Assembly (NCBI GenBank): GCA_934133115.1
Contig: CAKPAV010000049.1
Span: forward strand, 1-9,285
Direction of reading: 5' to 3'
Source: an uncultured Bacilli bacterium
Lineage (GTDB): Bacteria > Bacillota_I > Bacilli_A > RFN20 > CAG-826
Length of the DNA: 9,285 nucleotides
Shown here one piece after another: positions 1 through 5,630 of this stretch. The notes under the pieces are model-generated. The model was not told where the DNA came from and ran no database searches. It saw nothing but the letters and a program-made list of their open reading frames with translations. How positions within the stretch are numbered: position 1 is the first letter of the stretch; each line of letters starts with the position of its first letter. The position numbers were made by a program, and so were the translations under genes.

Positions 1-703
1 ATTCAAGAATCTTACTTACTGTTGAATCATAGAATGCTTTTGTTACTTTGACTTCAATCGTAGAAGTTAAGTTAATAACACCACTTATGATTTCTTCATT
101 TTCTTCAACATCTTTTGGTAATGATTCACCCGTTAATGATTTTGTATCAAGCGAAGTTTTACCTTTAACAATAATTCCATCAAGTGGTACTTTTTCACCA
201 GGATTAACAATAATAATATCGCCAACTTTAACTTCTTCTGGTCCAACAGTAACTACTTCGTTACCTCTTTTCACATTAGCGTAATCTGGTCTAATATCCA
301 TTAAACTTGTAATAGATTTACGTGACTTATTAACCGCATAGCTTTGGAAGAATTCACCAACTTGATAGAAGAGTAAAACAGCACATCCTTCATCAAATCC
401 TTCAATTTCTTGGCCAGTACAGCCACGATAAATTGCTAAACCAAATGCTCCAAATGTAGCCACAACCATCAAGAAGTTTTCATCAAGCATTTCGCCATGA
501 ATAATATTTCTAAATGCTTTAAATACAACATCATATCCAATAAGAATATAGATAGTTAAATAAAGAATAAATGGAAATAACCAACTAAATGGTGCACTAA
601 ATATTGAAGATAATGTAAATATTTTATCTAAAGTAAAGACAATAGCAAACAAAGATAAAGCGACGATAATACGTGTTAATGTTTTCTTTTGTTTTTTAGA
701 CAT
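1..703 (-). CDS. cadA: Zn/Cd-type heavy-metal P1B ATPase, N-terminal 234 residues (cut by window edge)
   Basis: Partial gene whose ATG is at 701-703; the frame stays open to the left edge. The product is a membrane pump expected to export Zn(II), Cd(II) or Pb(II) using ATP. Visible features are a short basic N-terminus (MSKKQKK), hydrophobic segments near residues 11-25, 38-56, 77-92 and 105-120, a family-typical stretch SRKSITSLMDIRPDYANV around 127-144, and the actuator domain with GDIIIVNPGEKVPLDG near 161-176 and the SLTGESLP motif, whose TGES (191-194) drives dephosphorylation. The LMDIRP stretch is typical of the CadA/ZntA branch rather than copper pumps. No CxxC metal-binding domain precedes the first membrane segment; that domain is encoded separately just upstream. 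The ribosome site AGGTG (709-713) overlaps the TAG stop of the HMA gene, so the two are closely coupled. The membrane CPC motif, DKTGT phosphorylation site and ATP-binding domain lie outside the window, so metal specificity is inferred. Confidence 0.9.
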   Translation of the reverse strand, partial: MSKKQKKTLTRIIVALSLFAIVFTLDKIFTLSSIFSAPFSWLFPFILYLTIYILIGYDVVFKAFRNIIHGEMLDENFLMVVATFGAFGLAIYRGCTGQEIEGFDEGCAVLLFYQVGEFFQSYAVNKSRKSITSLMDIRPDYANVKRGNEVVTVGPEEVKVGDIIIVNPGEKVPLDGIIVKGKTSLDTKSLTGESLPKDVEENEEIISGVINLTSTIEVKVTKAFYDSTVSKILE

Positions 704-708
704 ATTAA

Positions 709-713
709 CACCT
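709..713 (-). promoter_or_regulatory. Ribosome binding site of the P-type ATPase, overlapping the upstream stop
   Basis: AGGTG lies 5 nt before the ATPase ATG and shares bases with the TAG stop (712-714) of the HMA gene. This geometry suggests that ribosomes finishing the HMA gene feed into the ATPase. Coupling is inferred from layout only. Confidence 0.55.
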
Positions 714-930
714 ACTTTTTAATTGAGCAATCAGGTTCAACTCTAGCAATTGTTTTAACTACTTTCTTCATAACTTCATCAAATTTGCCATCATCAATAT
801 CGATAGTAAGCTTTTGCATCATGAAGCTAACATTAACATAGTTAACGCCAGGAATACTAGCGATTTCCCTTTCAATTTTTGCTGCACAGTTTGCGCAATC
901 CAAATCTTCTAATTCAAATACTTTTCTCAT
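712..930 (-). CDS. Stand-alone heavy-metal-associated (HMA) domain protein, 72 aa
   Basis: Small cytoplasmic metal-binding protein with a single ferredoxin-like HMA fold. The start chosen is the ATG at 928-930, because GGAG at 939-942 sits 8 nt before it; an in-frame ATG at 951 would put that ribosome site inside the gene. The metal loop is LDCANCAAKIE with Cys12 and Cys15. The Asp directly before the first Cys (DCxxC) resembles the N-terminal domains of ZntA/CadA zinc and cadmium pumps more than the GMTCxxC of copper chaperones. IPGV (26-29) and the beta-strand VNYVNVSF are typical of the fold, and a third Cys (68) lies near the C-terminus. It lies between the ArsR regulator and the P1B ATPase, 8 nt from the latter. 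I infer that it takes the place of the pump's missing N-terminal domain, as a delivery or sensing partner; an independent chaperone role is possible. Confidence 0.87.
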   Translation of the reverse strand: MRKVFELEDLDCANCAAKIEREIASIPGVNYVNVSFMMQKLTIDIDDGKFDEVMKKVVKTIARVEPDCSIKK

Positions 931-936
931 AATAGT

Positions 937-943
937 TTCTCCA
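937..943 (-). promoter_or_regulatory. Ribosome binding site deciding the HMA-protein start
   Basis: TGGAGAA on the minus strand, with GGAG ending 8 nt before the ATG at 928-930. It lies downstream of the alternative in-frame ATG at 949-951, so the shorter 72-residue product is preferred. Confidence 0.7.
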
Positions 944-948
944 TTCAA

Positions 949-970
949 CATTTGAACAAATTTTCAAATG
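949..970 (-). promoter_or_regulatory. Probable second ArsR-family operator, upstream of the HMA gene
   Basis: Perfect inverted repeat CATTTGAA-N6-TTCAAATG. ArsR/SmtB-family repressors (CadC, SmtB, CzrA) bind imperfect palindromes with TTGAA/TTCAA-like half-sites, and the regulator gene next door is of this family. Seventeen of 22 positions match the site in front of the regulator gene, including an identical 11-bp stretch TTGTTCAAATG. It lies between the regulator and the HMA gene, so it could control a second start of transcription or act as a roadblock. Binding by this ArsR is inferred. Confidence 0.6.
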
Positions 971-975
971 ACTTT

Positions 976-1001
976 GTTTTTAAAAACAGGTCTAGCCTGT
1001 T
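976..1001 (-). terminator. Weak hairpin plus short T-run between the regulator and HMA genes (possible attenuator)
   Basis: AACAGG-CTAGA-CCTGTT starts inside the regulator's stop region and is followed by TTT then AAAAA. The 6-bp stem and short U-run make it a weak intrinsic terminator, more likely to reduce than to block read-through into the HMA and ATPase genes. The stem is symmetrical enough to form on either strand. Confidence 0.35.
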
Positions 1002-1006
1002 ATTAA
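979..1006 (-). promoter_or_regulatory. Weak candidate promoter for the HMA-ATPase pair
   Basis: TTAATA (1001-1006), 16 bp, TTTAAA (979-984); each hexamer matches the sigma-A consensus at 4 of 6 positions. The spacing to the operator (8 bp from the -10 to the palindrome) equals that in front of the regulator gene, which is why I list it. In such AT-rich DNA a match of this quality is often chance. Confidence 0.2.
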
Positions 1007-1359
1007 TCTTCATTAATATGTGATAAACCACATTCAAATATCTTAGCAACATGATCATCATCTAATGAATACATGACTTCTTTTCCCATCTTAGTGGCTT
1101 TCACAAGTTTGGCAGTTCTTAAGACACGTAATTGATGCGATACCGCAGATACTGTCATATTTAGAATTTCTGCAATATCACAAACACATAAATCACGAAC
1201 TTCTAAACAGCTCATAATTCTTGCTCTTGTCGCATCACCAAACACTTTAAACAAATCGGATAATGCTTCTACTTGTTTATCCTCTGGTAAATGCTCACGA
1301 ACATTATTAACAAGTTCTTCATGGTTCTTAAGCGCTTGCTTATTAGATTCATCGTTCAT
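1003..1359 (-). CDS. ArsR/SmtB-family metal-sensing repressor, 118 aa
   Basis: Winged-helix repressor that leaves its operator when metal binds. The start chosen is the ATG at 1357-1359 because GGAGG (1367-1371) sits 7 nt upstream; ATGs at 1377 and 1389 in the same frame fall inside the operator. The wHTH core runs from LFKVFGDATRARIMSCL through the recognition helix MTVSAVSHQLRVLRTAKLV to the wing MGKEVMYSL. Two metal-site signatures are visible. The alpha-3 segment DLCVCD is of the CadC/ArsR type, but no Cys is present in the N-terminal arm to complete a CadC-like site. At the C-terminus, DDDH followed by His 11 residues later and Glu 14 residues later reproduces the spacing of the SmtB alpha-5 zinc site (Asp104, His106, His117, Glu120). 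I therefore infer a Zn-type sensor, possibly also responding to Cd or Pb. It is first in its operon, behind its own operator, with the HMA protein and ATPase downstream. Confidence 0.92.
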   Translation of the reverse strand: MNDESNKQALKNHEELVNNVREHLPEDKQVEALSDLFKVFGDATRARIMSCLEVRDLCVCDIAEILNMTVSAVSHQLRVLRTAKLVKATKMGKEVMYSLDDDHVAKIFECGLSHINED

Positions 1360-1366
1360 AATATCG

Positions 1367-1371
1367 CCTCC
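1367..1371 (-). promoter_or_regulatory. Ribosome binding site deciding the regulator start
   Basis: GGAGG on the minus strand, 7 nt before the ATG at 1357-1359. It favours the 118-residue product over two longer in-frame readings whose starts lie within the operator. Confidence 0.75.
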
Positions 1372-1374
1372 ACT

Positions 1375-1401
1375 CATTTGAACAATCATTCAATCGTTCA
1401 A
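1375..1401 (-). promoter_or_regulatory. ArsR-family operator overlapping the regulator's transcription start
   Basis: Two overlapping dyads are visible: TTGAAC-N12-GTTCAA at 1378-1401, and a shorter TTGAA-N6-TTCAA at 1378-1393. Both fit SmtB/CadC/CzrA-type operators. The site begins 8 bp downstream of the -10 hexamer, so a bound dimer would cover the start of transcription. Autoregulation by the adjacent ArsR protein is the natural reading, inferred from family behaviour. Confidence 0.7.
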
Positions 1402-1409
1402 CTAACTAT

Positions 1410-1437
1410 ATTATATTCATAATAGATTTTTTGTCAA
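1410..1437 (-). promoter_or_regulatory. Sigma-A-type promoter of the metal-efflux operon
   Basis: TTGACA (1432-1437, perfect) and TATAAT (1410-1415, perfect), separated by 16 bp. It lies directly upstream of the ArsR operator and about 50 bp upstream of the regulator's start codon. The near-consensus sequence suggests strong basal activity held down by the repressor. Confidence 0.8.
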
Positions 1438-1470
1438 CTATTTATAAGAATATTTTTTTGTTATAGTAAT

Positions 1471-1497
1471 AAAAAGACTATGAATCAAATCATAGCC
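1471..1497 (-). terminator. Intrinsic terminator of the flavoprotein-purA-purB operon
   Basis: GGCTATGA-TTTGAT-TCATAGTC forms an 8-bp stem (one G-U pair) with a 6-nt loop, followed directly by TTTTT. It begins 9 nt after the purB stop codon and ends 33 bp before the next operon's -35 box, which insulates the two units. Confidence 0.85.
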
Positions 1498-1506
1498 TAA
1501 TTAAAT

Positions 1507-2808
1507 TTACTCTAATCCAACTCTTTTATAGATATACGGAACATTCTTTAAGAAATCAGTGTTATTAAAGATGTTTTCAATATCTTCATTAGATAAATGA
1601 GTTTTTATAAAATTATTTTTCTTTAACTCTTCTTTAAAATCTAAAGTAAAGTTAGAATTATATACTTTGTTCGCGCATATTTGCACATTATCATATGCTT
1701 CTTCTCTTGATACACCCGATTCAATTAATTTAGTTAATACTTTTTCGCTATATAATAATCCTTTAGTTTTATATATATTAGCGATAATATTATCTTCATT
1801 AATAACAAGTCCATTAATAATTCTTGTCATTCTTTTTAACATATAGGAAATAAGTGTTAAGGCATCAAGAAAAATAATTCTTTCATTTGATGAATGGGAT
1901 ATATCACGTTCATGATACAAACAAATATTATCATAACTTGCAAAACTATAACCACGTACAAGTCTTGCTAATCCTGAGATATTTTCTAAGCCAATTGGAT
2001 TATGTTTATGTGGCATGGCGCTACTACCCTTTTGGTCTTTAGAAAAATATTCATTTACTTCATTAATTTCCGTACGCGATAAATTTCTAAATTCCACTGC
2101 CACATTTTCTAAGTGCGTTGCTATTAAACTAATAATATTTAAATAATTAGTGTGCACATCACGAGCAATAACTTGGGTTGCAATACGTGGTGTTAATAAA
2201 TTAAATTTATGAGCAACATAATTTTCCACTTCTGGATCAGTCATTAAAAAATTACCAACCGCTCCTTCTAATTTAATTACGCACAATTCTTTTTGGGCAT
2301 TTATCAAACGATCTTTATTGCGCTTTAATTCATCATAAAAACGGGCAAATTTTAAACCAAAAGAAGTAATTTCTCCATGGACACCATGAGTTCTTGCTAC
2401 ACATTTTAAGTTTTTATATTTTAATGCTTTTTCTTTATATGCTTCTAATAATTTATCAATGGTGGGATATAGTTTATTCGTAGCTTCGTTATAAATAAGC
2501 GACATAGCACTATCAACAACATCGGTGGATGTTAAGCCATAATGGAACCATCTTTTTTCTTCGCCTAAGTTTTCACTTATTGAACGCGTAAAAGCAATTA
2601 CATCATGTTTATAAATAGTTTCTAGATAATTAATGCGATCTACATCTACTTTTGCTTTTTCTTTAATTAATTGATAATCGCTATTAGGAATTTTACCTAA
2701 TTTAACATTAGCTTCGATAACCGCTAATTCGATATCAAGAAATTTGTTATAGCGGTTTTCTAAAGTAAATAAGTTAGAAATTTCTTTATCATCATAACGA
2801 TCAATCAT
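1507..2808 (-). CDS. purB: Adenylosuccinate lyase, 433 aa
   Basis: Cytoplasmic homotetrameric enzyme of the fumarase/aspartase superfamily. It converts adenylosuccinate to AMP plus fumarate and also cleaves SAICAR to AICAR in de novo purine synthesis. The signature GSSAMPHKHNP at 261-271 carries the catalytic-base serine (262/263). His68 (KHDV), His89 (WFHYG), TSTD at 93-96 and His141 (ARTHGVHGE) fall at the positions known from Bacillus subtilis PurB, and the length is close to that enzyme's (about 431 aa). The C-terminal region contains ISGLARLVRG and YHERDISHSSNER, both typical of the family. It is complete and appears active. Its ATG overlaps the purA stop by one base (TAATG), with the ribosome site AGGTGA inside the purA end 7 nt upstream, so expression is probably coupled to PurA. 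It is the last gene of its operon and is followed by a clear terminator. Confidence 0.97.
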   Translation of the reverse strand: MIDRYDDKEISNLFTLENRYNKFLDIELAVIEANVKLGKIPNSDYQLIKEKAKVDVDRINYLETIYKHDVIAFTRSISENLGEEKRWFHYGLTSTDVVDSAMSLIYNEATNKLYPTIDKLLEAYKEKALKYKNLKCVARTHGVHGEITSFGLKFARFYDELKRNKDRLINAQKELCVIKLEGAVGNFLMTDPEVENYVAHKFNLLTPRIATQVIARDVHTNYLNIISLIATHLENVAVEFRNLSRTEINEVNEYFSKDQKGSSAMPHKHNPIGLENISGLARLVRGYSFASYDNICLYHERDISHSSNERIIFLDALTLISYMLKRMTRIINGLVINEDNIIANIYKTKGLLYSEKVLTKLIESGVSREEAYDNVQICANKVYNSNFTLDFKEELKKNNFIKTHLSNEDIENIFNNTDFLKNVPYIYKRVGLE

Positions 2809-4085
2809 TATAAATCACCTAAAATTAAAGTATCTTTACGATCACTACCAACAGATAAAATAGATACTTTAACTCCTAAATAGTTTTCAATAAATCTAAT
2901 ATAATCTTGGGCCTCTTTTGGTAAATCATCAAATGAATGAATATCATCTTTATTAAAGTCAAAGCCTTTCATATCAACATAAATAGGTTTAGCACGTAAA
3001 TATGCGCTATTAGTTGCAGGAATTGTATCAATTTCTTTTCCATCTAATTCATATTTAACACAAATTTTTAAATCACCAATACCACATAATACATCAAATA
3101 ATGTTAAAGCAATTGATGTCGCACCAGTCATCATCACATTTCTTTTTAATAAAACTAAATCAAGGAAACCGACACGACGTGGACGGCGAGTAACAGTTCC
3201 ATATTCATGACCTTTTTCTCTAATTAAATTGCCTAAATCATTATCTAATTCTGTTGGGAATGGACCATTTCCAACTCTTGTTGTATATGCTTTAACAATA
3301 CCAACAATGCGATCAATCTTTTTAGGAGAGATACCAGCACCTTGAGGAACATAGTTACTTGATGGTGAACTACTTGTAACATAAGGATATGTACCACGGT
3401 CAATATCAAGCATTAATCCTTGAGCACCTTCAAATAAAATTTTCTTTCCTTCATCATATGCTTTGTTAATTAAAACTGTAGTATCAACAATATGGTCTTT
3501 TAAAACTTCTCCTACCTCTAATAAGGAATTATATAATTCATCAACATCATATTCTTTTAAACCTAATGATCTTAATTCAAGATTTTTAACAACTAAAGCT
3601 GCAGTTAATCTTTCTTTTAAGAATTCTTTTTCTAATAAGTCACCGGCACGAATTCCGCGACGAGCCATCTTATCCATATAGCAAGGTCCAATGCCTTTTT
3701 TAGTTGTACCAATTTTAGCATCACTTAATAATCCTTCATAAGCACCATCTAAATCAAGATGATAAGGCATAATTAAATGGCAGCGATCAGAAATAAATAA
3801 ATTAAATTCTTCAATACCATTGTCTTTAATATATTTAATTTCATCCATTAACATAAATGGATTTAAAACCACGCCATCGGCAATAACATTAATAATATTT
3901 TTATTAATAATTCCGCTAGGTAAAGATCTTAAAGCAAATTTGTGTCCATCATGAACAATTGTGTGTCCAGCATTATTTCCGCCTTGATAACGGACAACAA
4001 CATCACTTTTTGTTGCTAAATAATCGGTAATTTTGCCTTTTCCTTCGTCTCCCCATTGAAGACCTTCAATAACTGTAGTAGCCAT
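2808..4085 (-). CDS. purA: Adenylosuccinate synthetase, 425 aa
   Basis: Uses GTP to join IMP and aspartate into adenylosuccinate, the first committed step to AMP; it works as a cytoplasmic dimer. QWGDEGKGK (10-18) holds the catalytic Asp13 and the GTP P-loop, and NNAGHT (37-42) holds His41. GTTKKGIGPCY (126-136), EGAQGLMLDID (219-229), GTYPYVTSS (231-239) and a C-terminal SVGSDRKDTL, the guanine/phosphate end, are all in place. Length fits the family (about 425-430). One departure stands out: the IMP/aspartate loop usually reads TTGRxRR-x-GW, but here it is VTRRPRRVGF (298-307), with Arg for the usual Gly and Phe for Trp. The catalytic residues are intact, so I expect activity. It overlaps the flavoprotein stop by one base (TAATG) with ribosome site AAAGGAG, and purB follows with the same overlap, giving both IMP-to-AMP steps in one unit. 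Confidence 0.97.
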   Translation of the reverse strand: MATTVIEGLQWGDEGKGKITDYLATKSDVVVRYQGGNNAGHTIVHDGHKFALRSLPSGIINKNIINVIADGVVLNPFMLMDEIKYIKDNGIEEFNLFISDRCHLIMPYHLDLDGAYEGLLSDAKIGTTKKGIGPCYMDKMARRGIRAGDLLEKEFLKERLTAALVVKNLELRSLGLKEYDVDELYNSLLEVGEVLKDHIVDTTVLINKAYDEGKKILFEGAQGLMLDIDRGTYPYVTSSSPSSNYVPQGAGISPKKIDRIVGIVKAYTTRVGNGPFPTELDNDLGNLIREKGHEYGTVTRRPRRVGFLDLVLLKRNVMMTGATSIALTLFDVLCGIGDLKICVKYELDGKEIDTIPATNSAYLRAKPIYVDMKGFDFNKDDIHSFDDLPKEAQDYIRFIENYLGVKVSILSVGSDRKDTLILGDL

Positions 4086-5506
4086 TATTTTTCATTCTCC
4101 TTTAAAATATTTCTTGCAATATATATGCCACATGCACTAGCTTGAGATAAGCCTCTAGTAATACCAGCGCCGTCTCCCGCCACATAAAGATTTTTAATTT
4201 TCTTAACCATTAAATCATTACTAACTTCTGGTCTAGCACTATAAAATTTTGCTTCTACTCCATAAAGTAAGGTATCATCATTTGCAATACCTGGAGTAAC
4301 TTTATCTAAAGCTTCAATCATTTCAATAATACTATTCATTGTTTTATAAGATAATACTAAAGCTAAATCTCCTGGAACTGCTTCTTTTAAAGTAGGAGTA
4401 ACAAATCCTTCTTGAATACGAGTAGGTGTACTTCTTCTTCCTTTTTTCAAGTCACCATATTTTTGAACAATAACGGAACCACAACTTAATTTATTAGCAA
4501 GTTTAGCAATTTGATAAGCGTAATCATTTGGTTCATTAAATGGTTCTTGGAATTTATGAGATACTAATAAAGCAAAGTTTGTATTACTACTTCCTAATTT
4601 TTTATCTTGATATGAATGGCCATTAGCTAAAATTACATGATGGTCATTTTCTAATACAACATGTCCTGATGGATTAGAACAGAATGTGCGAACTTTTAAA
4701 TCAGTTGAAGTAGTAAAGATAAACTTACCTTCATAAAGATTTTCATTAATTTCATCCATGACAACATTGCTTGTTTCAACACGAACACCAATATCAACTT
4801 GGTTATTTAAAAGTGGAACTCCATATTTACTTAATAATTGGCCTAATGAGATTGAGCCATCTCTTCCAAAACCTAAAACAATATTATCACCTATGAACTC
4901 TTCGCCTTTTTTAGTGATAACACCTTTACATACGCCATCTTCCACAATTAAGTCCACTACTTCAGTAGACATCTTTATATCAATACGTTCATTTAAATAA
5001 TTAAATATTCTTTTTAAGATTAATAAGTTTTGTTCGGTACCTAAGTGTCTTACACGAGCGCGTAATAATTTAAGCCCAGCACCAATTGCTCTTCTTTCAA
5101 TTTCTCTAATTTTATCGTTATATGGGTTAGTAATTTCTAAAGTTGCTCCAAATTGAAGATTAATCTCATCTGCGTAATTAATTAATTCAAGTAACAATTC
5201 ATCAGAAATATAATCATTTAACCAACCACCAAATTCTGTTGTAATGTTATATTTACCATCACTATAAGCACCTGCACCACCAAAGCCACAAGTCATTGAA
5301 CAAGATGGGTGACAACCAATAACTCCTTCTTTATTCGAAGGACATCTTTCGATAAGATGGTTTAAGACTGGACAGTATCTTGTATTAATATCCTTTCCTT
5401 TATCAAGTAATAAAACTTTTAAATTAGGGTTCTTTTTATTTAGCTCATATGCACACATATAGCCACTTGGACCCGCACCGACAATAATTACATCATACTT
5501 ATTCAT
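4085..5506 (-). CDS. FAD-dependent dehydrogenase of the COG2509 type, 473 aa
   Basis: Soluble flavoprotein of unknown substrate. The Rossmann dinucleotide motif VGAGPSGYMCAYEL (9-22) and the acidic residue closing the second strand (LLLDKG, 32-37) bind FAD. The C-terminal NLYVAGDGAGITRGLSQA (439-456) is the second FAD motif typical of this group. Between them, GFGGAGAYSDGKYN (74-87) follows a run of five cysteines (45, 55, 65, 69, 73). RRSTPTRIQEGFVTPTL (357-373) is also conserved in what I recall of the family. No membrane segment or signal peptide is visible. The start chosen is the ATG at 5504-5506, because AAGGA (5515-5519) lies 8 nt before it; an ATG at 5515 overlaps that site. It is the first gene of an operon with purA (one-base TAATG overlap) and purB. 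The family is often annotated as 'uncharacterized FAD-dependent dehydrogenase', and I cannot name the reaction. Confidence 0.88.
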   Translation of the reverse strand: MNKYDVIIVGAGPSGYMCAYELNKKNPNLKVLLLDKGKDINTRYCPVLNHLIERCPSNKEGVIGCHPSCSMTCGFGGAGAYSDGKYNITTEFGGWLNDYISDELLLELINYADEINLQFGATLEITNPYNDKIREIERRAIGAGLKLLRARVRHLGTEQNLLILKRIFNYLNERIDIKMSTEVVDLIVEDGVCKGVITKKGEEFIGDNIVLGFGRDGSISLGQLLSKYGVPLLNNQVDIGVRVETSNVVMDEINENLYEGKFIFTTSTDLKVRTFCSNPSGHVVLENDHHVILANGHSYQDKKLGSSNTNFALLVSHKFQEPFNEPNDYAYQIAKLANKLSCGSVIVQKYGDLKKGRRSTPTRIQEGFVTPTLKEAVPGDLALVLSYKTMNSIIEMIEALDKVTPGIANDDTLLYGVEAKFYSARPEVSNDLMVKKIKNLYVAGDGAGITRGLSQASACGIYIARNILKENEK

Positions 5507-5514
5507 AAAATTCA

Positions 5515-5519
5515 TCCTT
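5515..5519 (-). promoter_or_regulatory. Ribosome binding site deciding the flavoprotein start
   Basis: AAGGA on the minus strand with 8 nt to the ATG at 5504-5506. The other in-frame ATG (5513-5515) overlaps this site and has no suitably spaced ribosome site of its own. Confidence 0.65.
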
Positions 5520-5524
5520 ATAAA

Positions 5525-5563
5525 GCAACTTGAGTACTTAGATTATTATATAATCTACGTTGC
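5525..5563 (-). repeat. Nested inverted repeat in the leader of the flavoprotein-purA-purB operon
   Basis: An inner perfect 8-bp inverted repeat, TAGATTAT-ATA-ATAATCTA (5539-5557), sits inside an outer pair GCAAC (5559-5563) and GTTGC (5525-5529). One and nine unpaired bases separate the inner and outer stems. If transcribed it would fold 6 nt before the ribosome site of the flavoprotein gene. It lacks a U-run and so is not a terminator. It matches no riboswitch I recognise, and it could instead be a protein-binding dyad. The TATAAT at 5545-5550 inside it could be a -10 box, but has no convincing -35. Confidence 0.5.
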
Positions 5564-5573
5564 AACCATTAAT

Positions 5574-5603
5574 ATACTACACCATAAAAAGACTATTTGT
5601 AAA
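5574..5603 (-). promoter_or_regulatory. Candidate promoter of the flavoprotein-purA-purB operon
   Basis: TTTACA (5598-5603, 5 of 6 consensus) and TAGTAT (5574-5579, 4 of 6) with an 18-bp spacer. It would start transcription near 5567, just upstream of the nested inverted repeat. The alternative is the perfect TATAAT at 5545-5550, which lacks a good -35. The choice between them is uncertain. Confidence 0.35.
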
Positions 5604-5630
5604 CAAATTAATATGATAAGCGTTTACAAA
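5586..5630 (-). terminator. Terminator-like inverted repeat spanning the addA stop codon
   Basis: TTTGTAAAC (which contains the TAA stop) and GTTTACAAA form a perfect 9-bp stem at 5622-5630 and 5596-5604 with a 17-nt loop. TAGTC and then TTTTT follow. The AT-rich stem and the gap before the U-run make it a weak terminator, so some addA transcripts may read into the next operon. The trailing 13-mer ATAGTCTTTTTAT is identical to that at the purB terminator. Confidence 0.4.

Noticed and set aside
48..284. Plus-strand open frame opposite the P-type ATPase
   Set aside because: It lies antisense to a clearly conserved actuator domain, is Ser/Thr-rich as expected for a shadow frame, and has no ribosome site of note.
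5507..5623. Possible purine riboswitch or PurR box ahead of the purine operon
   Set aside because: No purine-riboswitch core or paired CGAA/TTCG PurR boxes could be found. The only structure seen is the nested inverted repeat.
5614..5628. A catabolite-response-element-like sequence (minus strand TGTAAACGCTTATCA) at the addA stop codon
   Set aside because: It has one base too many for the 14-bp cre consensus and lies inside the stem of the terminator-like repeat. The resemblance is probably chance.
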